Of a stretch of DNA of 64,000 bases, positions 62,501 through 64,000 are shown piece by piece; position 1 is the stretch's first letter, and each line of letters opens with the position of its first letter. Under the pieces are notes generated by a model. That model did no database searches. It was not told where the DNA came from and saw only the letters and a list, made by a program, of their open reading frames with translations. Source of the DNA: Antedon mediterranea (taxonomy: Eukaryota > Echinodermata > Crinoidea > Comatulida > Antedonidae); assembly GCF_964355755.1 (NCBI RefSeq), contig NC_092670.1, positions 21,823,201-21,887,200 of the forward strand, in the 5' to 3' direction. The position numbers and the translations under genes were made by a program.

Positions 62501-63251
62501 ATTCTGGTACAAAAAAATATATATTTTCAAAATAATGCATAGAAGAGATGTTTAAAATGGAAATTGGGTTTTTAATATTTGATTGTAACCTATTTACTAC
62601 ACTCAAACTATTTTTAATTTCAAAGGTACTAGGACTTGAAGTTTTGCCCAAAATTCTTTTGGAATTAAGGCGAACACACGACTTGGGGATCAAATTAAAT
62701 CTAACATGGTTTACGGAAAAAGGATAGGAATATTATTTCATTATGTTTTGAATCACGTTCTTCACAGAATCAGTTTTACTTCAACATGAACCTACATGTA
62801 TATTTTTTTTAATTCATGATTTATAATCAGTTGAATGTTGCACTAATGGAGTCAAAATCGCTTTTAAATACCAAATTTAACATCTATACAATACATCAAT
62901 CAATTTAGATAGCAAATCCATTAATTTATATAATGTATGACAGCTTTTACACAACTTGATTTGCTAATAATAAGTAAATTGTGTAAATGTAAAATATTTA
63001 AACAACTTTATTAAAACTTACAGTGGTGTACTATACTATAGGTAGTAAAATAAGTGACTACTAGGTAACTCCCAACAAATTCTTATTCTAATTGTAAAAG
63101 AGATACAACCGAGGTTGAGGGGAACACCTTAGGGGATCATTGGGGAAGTGGAGGGAAAGAAACACTACACCACCTTTGTTTTTTAAACACATCATCTTGA
63201 CATACCCTGATCACTGTGGTGTGTTGGGATGCTGCCGCCAGTTGATGGCAT
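38334..63251 (-). CDS. SEPTIN3/9/12: septin of the SEPTIN3/9/12 class with N-terminal EF-hand pair, ten exons
   Basis: GTP-binding filament protein of the cortical cytoskeleton. Minus-strand exons: 63251-63206, 60834-60679, 48830-48657, 47548-47414, 46859-46778, 44172-44035, 43571-43454, 42503-42408, 42199-42103, 38503-38334; 1212 nt, 403 aa plus stop, all phases consistent. Septin motifs: GYVGIDTI (about 98), P-loop GASGLGKS at 126-133, DTPGFG at 185-190, [16 protein letters not shown] at 267-270 (usually AKAD), [15 protein letters not shown] and [16 protein letters not shown] short basic C-terminus without coiled coil, and MPFAVVGSD, place it in the SEPTIN3 group. Unusual: residues 17-80 form two EF-hand-like helix-loop-helix units (loops about 25-36 and 63-74), the second split by the intron before the septin-bearing exon. 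The septin part is certain. The EF-hand junction is strongly supported by phase and motif, the first exon less so. Confidence 0.93.
38541..38643. repeat. GATAATGATGACAATG-type microsatellite, left part
   Basis: Degenerate trinucleotide-rich repeat. It continues on the other side of the 2-kb element at 38644-40634. Confidence 0.8.
38644..40634. mobile_element. 2.0-kb TA-flanked element inserted in a microsatellite
   Basis: Inverted ends GGTATCCCAACGAAA and (inverted) GGTATCCCAATGAAA are flanked by TA on both sides (38642-38643, 40635-40636). Both flanks are the same GATAATGACAATG microsatellite, so the element split a pre-existing array. No transposase frame was recognised; it is likely non-autonomous Tc1/mariner-type. 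Confidence 0.75.
40637..41908. repeat. GACAATGATAATGAT microsatellite field
   Basis: A near-perfect tract of the 15-bp period GATAATGATGACAAT (about 40660-40790) is followed, after a unique patch at 40920-41105, by a degenerate field to about 41908. Lies in septin intron 9. All open frames here are products of the repeat. Confidence 0.93.
42103..42199 (-). CDS. SEPTIN3/9/12: septin gene exon 9
   Basis: 97 nt, acceptor ATTTTTAG|GAAAA and donor TTGAAG|GTGAGT. It encodes [20 protein letters not shown] and [10 protein letters not shown]. Confidence 0.95.
42408..42503 (-). CDS. SEPTIN3/9/12: septin gene exon 8
   Basis: 32 codons, phase 0 at both ends, acceptor TATATAG|ATAAG and donor CTCAGA|GTAAGA. 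It encodes [20 protein letters not shown] and an acidic segment, the variable region before PFAVVGSD. Confidence 0.92.
42631..42955. mobile_element. MITE, TTAA type, family M2
   Basis: Begins AGATGTATTGTCCCC and ends GGGGACAATATATCT, with TTAA on both sides (42627-42630, 42956-42959). A sister copy lies at 49090-49329. TTAA targets suggest mobilisation by a piggyBac or Kolobok transposase (inference). Confidence 0.82.
43016..43103. mobile_element. MITE, TA-flanked, family M1
   Basis: Termini AACCTCTGTCTACACTATC and GATACTGTGGACAGAGCTT with TA outside. At 88 bp it is the shortest copy in the window. Confidence 0.78.
43191..43388. mobile_element. 198-bp MITE
   Basis: The left end TAAAGGCCAATTTACACAGA pairs with the right end, whose inverse reads TAAAGGCAAGTTTACACAGA. 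The interior is GC-richer than its flanks. Lies in septin intron 7. Confidence 0.7.
43454..43571 (-). CDS. SEPTIN3/9/12: septin gene exon 7, G4 motif
   Basis: 118 nt, acceptor CATTTCAG|TTTG and donor AAAGG|GTAAAT. It encodes [12 protein letters not shown] and [18 protein letters not shown] with the guanine-specificity motif AKSD. Confidence 0.95.
44035..44172 (-). CDS. SEPTIN3/9/12: septin gene exon 6
   Basis: 138 nt, acceptor TTCTATAG|TTGG and donor CACAG|GTGAAT. It encodes [16 protein letters not shown] and [17 protein letters not shown], conserved septin core. Confidence 0.94.
44425..45470 (-). pseudogene. 5'-truncated CR1/L2/Rex1-like LINE reverse transcriptase
   Basis: Minus-strand frames carry reverse transcriptase blocks: [36 protein letters not shown] (catalytic FADD) and [11 protein letters not shown], then the C-terminal region [20 protein letters not shown]. 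The frame shifts near 44930, and the segment after PQGTVL looks damaged, so it is a dead copy. The 3' end has TGAATCTGTATCTGTATC-type repeats, as in CR1/L2-like elements. It lies in septin intron 5 in the same orientation. Confidence 0.85.
45471..46777. other. septin intron 5, remainder
   Basis: AT-rich intron with an (AT)n run near 45595. No gene or clear element was recognised. Confidence 0.6.
46778..46859 (-). CDS. SEPTIN3/9/12: septin gene exon 5, G3 motif
   Basis: 82 nt, acceptor TTTTATAG|TAATT and donor AACTG|GTAAGT. It encodes [20 protein letters not shown] followed by HINNEN. The usual Ile before DTPG is Thr here. Confidence 0.94.
47414..47548 (-). CDS. SEPTIN3/9/12: septin gene exon 4, P-loop
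   Basis: 135 nt, acceptor TTCGCAG|GTGCC and donor CATG|GTAAGA. It contains the Walker A motif (G)[17 protein letters not shown] and [11 protein letters not shown]. Confidence 0.96.
48657..48830 (-). CDS. SEPTIN3/9/12: septin gene exon 3, EF-hand to septin junction
   Basis: 174 nt, acceptor ATTTGCAG|GGGAT and donor GGTTG|GTAAGT. It starts inside the second EF-hand loop ([12 protein letters not shown]), continues with [18 protein letters not shown] and enters the septin domain at [20 protein letters not shown]. Internal Met residues could serve a short septin-only isoform. Confidence 0.95.
49090..49329. mobile_element. MITE, TTAA type, family M2
   Basis: Begins AGATGTATTGTCTCCC and ends GGGGACAATATATCT, with TTAA at 49086-49089 and 49330-49333. 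Shares the GGCCATTTTG(A/C)AGTTTTAAT block with the copy at 42631. Confidence 0.82.
49756..49906. mobile_element. MITE, TA-flanked, family M1
   Basis: Left end AAGCTCTATCTACACTATC, right end decayed (AATAGTGTAAATAAAG). The interior has the CCAAATTTGGG / ACCATATTTGGGC motifs of the copy at 3421. Confidence 0.65.
51330..52079 (-). pseudogene. degraded PIN/XPG-like element ORF, left arm
   Basis: Encodes [46 protein letters not shown] and [17 protein letters not shown]. The pattern EEADxR...TVDxDVVV...GxGKH...FHxxxGCDT belongs to a widespread invertebrate and fish repeat protein that I recall as PIN/XPG-nuclease-like; its function is not established. This copy lacks a segment present in the right arm ([20 protein letters not shown]). 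Confidence 0.7.
52308..53500 (+). pseudogene. degraded PIN/XPG-like element ORF, spacer and right arm
   Basis: The plus-strand spacer encodes [20 protein letters not shown] and [15 protein letters not shown]. After frame breaks come [64 protein letters not shown], and a Cys-rich end ([16 protein letters not shown]). The stops and shifts mark it as non-functional. Confidence 0.7.
54457..60678. other. septin intron 2, right part
   Basis: AT-rich intron with a 17-bp minisatellite at 55541-55659, a duplicated ~95-bp block (58725-58820 and 59080-59170), an (AT)n run near 57413 and a poly-T/A stretch near 58830. No additional exon was recognised on either strand. Confidence 0.6.
55541..55659. repeat. 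17-bp minisatellite, seven copies
   Basis: Seven units of GGGCTTCTTTTC(A/G)AGGT without indels, with an isolated partial copy near 55480. Because 17 is not a multiple of three, the minus-strand frame reads a cycling [17 protein letters not shown] pattern. This is not a gene. Confidence 0.92.
60679..60834 (-). CDS. SEPTIN3/9/12: septin gene exon 2, EF-hand exon
   Basis: 156 nt, acceptor CTCCAACAG|TTCTG and donor AACG|GTAAGT. It encodes [18 protein letters not shown]...LVRKLLGI, an EF-hand helix-loop-helix with loop [12 protein letters not shown] (Gly6, Ile8 and Asp9 conserved, position 12 Leu). The second unit begins [10 protein letters not shown] and is completed by the next exon ([12 protein letters not shown]). 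Confidence 0.82.
61560..61710. repeat. three tandem ~49-52-bp repeats
   Basis: CACAACATCAACATGGAG(T/G)A starts at 61560, 61609 and 61661, each followed by AAGTCAGCCACTGTAGGCA. Lies in septin intron 1. Confidence 0.9.
63206..63251 (-). CDS. SEPTIN3/9/12: septin gene exon 1, start codon
   Basis: ACCATGC start context, 15 codons ([15 protein letters not shown]) plus one base, donor CAGG|GTATGT. Its last G joins TT of the next exon to give Val in frame. Short and low-complexity, so the call rests on the start codon, donor and phase only. The true start may lie outside the window. Confidence 0.5.
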
Positions 63252-64000
63252 GGTTCAATTCACAAAATGTAATAAGTACTGTAATACCTCTAAAGAACTC
63301 AAACTTTACAGTATTGTATATCTTTAATATTAGCATTTAATATATTTTATTTTATAAATATTAAAACTTGATGTTTAATATAAGGTCATACACTTCATAT
63401 ACTTCCTCTTATTATTAAACCTAAAGCTTGACTGTACGGTCATAAATCTTTGCAAAGTGAAACAAAATGGATAATACAGCTCTTTGATGATCTCTTCATA
63501 AAGATCACTAGGGACTAAGCACAACTCAGCACCACTTATGTCTTGATCAGCTTGAAAAGAAAGACTTCTAACAAAGCGCTTAATAAATCATTTTATTATC
63601 AACATAAGAGATGTAAAGAGCATTTATCAAGGCCTTTGTTTGCTTCATGGTAACATTTTAATGTTCAGTATCAACATAATACATCATAGAACATTATGTA
63701 CATTCAGGCATTTGATTGATTTGTATTTAACATTTTAAAGAAGTTTGTTTATATCAAAATAGAATATAAAACATACTGTAAGTAAGCATTAAGACACATA
63801 CAGTAGACACATTAATATATCAACATTTTAAATCCACCAATGAGGATAGGTATCTTTGACTGGAATTTTATCAAATCTTTTTAGAAATATTAATAAATGT
63901 TTCATGCTTAACATGTTAAAAGCTATAAAATTTTGCTAAAAATAATTTAGTGGTGTAAGCCTTTAAACAGTGGACTATCAATCATTCACTTTATAGTTTT
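63252..64000. other. upstream of the predicted septin start
   Basis: This should hold the septin 5' UTR and promoter if exon 1 is right. AT-rich; no TATA-plus-initiator arrangement stands out. A minus-strand frame free of stops at about 63375-63587 has no recognisable motif. Confidence 0.4.

Noticed and set aside
63375-63587. Stop-free minus-strand frame upstream of septin exon 1 (SGAELCLVPSDLYEEII)
   Set aside because: Protein-like in part, but no start, no splice sites and no recognised family; may be 5' UTR or chance.

Overview
The window is eukaryotic: an AT-rich animal genome with multi-exon genes, GT-AG introns and dense repeats. The deuterostome-type gene complement, the abundant TACTGTA/ACAGTA and TAGGCCTAG words and several invertebrate transposon families suggest a marine invertebrate deuterostome, perhaps an echinoderm. 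That species guess is inference. No bacterial, organellar or CRISPR features were seen.

Layout. At 1-7.48 kb there is mostly non-coding DNA, with a possible last exon of an unknown plus-strand gene near 0.7 kb and small MITEs. At 7481-15122 (minus) lies a complete eight-exon diacylglycerol kinase epsilon gene (DGKE, 587 aa). Its introns hold a 19-copy 70-bp minisatellite, a 76-78-bp tandem array that duplicates the start of one of its own exons, a tRNA-derived SINE and a 1.54-kb TTAA-flanked transposon. A 1.58-kb divergent intergenic region with forkhead-type sites and a 28-bp perfect palindrome separates DGKE from a complete seven-exon FOXK gene (plus, 16703-25770, 644 aa, FHA plus forkhead domains).

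At 26-38 kb lies an accessory region. It holds an incomplete three-exon gene of an unrecognised family with a C-terminal CCHC-type motif (31403-32517, minus). A 4.3-kb satellite of alternating hairpin modules (about 32519-36815) abuts the outermost exon of that gene.

At 38334-63251 (minus) lies a 25-kb, ten-exon septin gene of the SEPTIN3/9/12 class. Its first two exons and the start of the third encode a pair of EF-hand-like motifs spliced in frame to the septin GTPase (403 aa predicted). This EF-hand-septin fusion is the most notable observation here. Septin introns carry a 2-kb TA-flanked element inside an ATCATTGTC-type microsatellite, a 5'-truncated CR1/L2-like LINE, several MITEs, and a 3.9-kb inverted duplication of a repeated element with a PIN/XPG-like reading frame.

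Functionally the three recognised genes are independent: lipid second-messenger termination (DGKE), metabolic and autophagy transcription control (FOXK), and cytoskeletal filament formation (septin). Only DGKE and FOXK share a possible control region. All exon calls rest on reading frame, splice-site consensus, phase agreement and family motifs read by eye; no transcripts or database searches were available.
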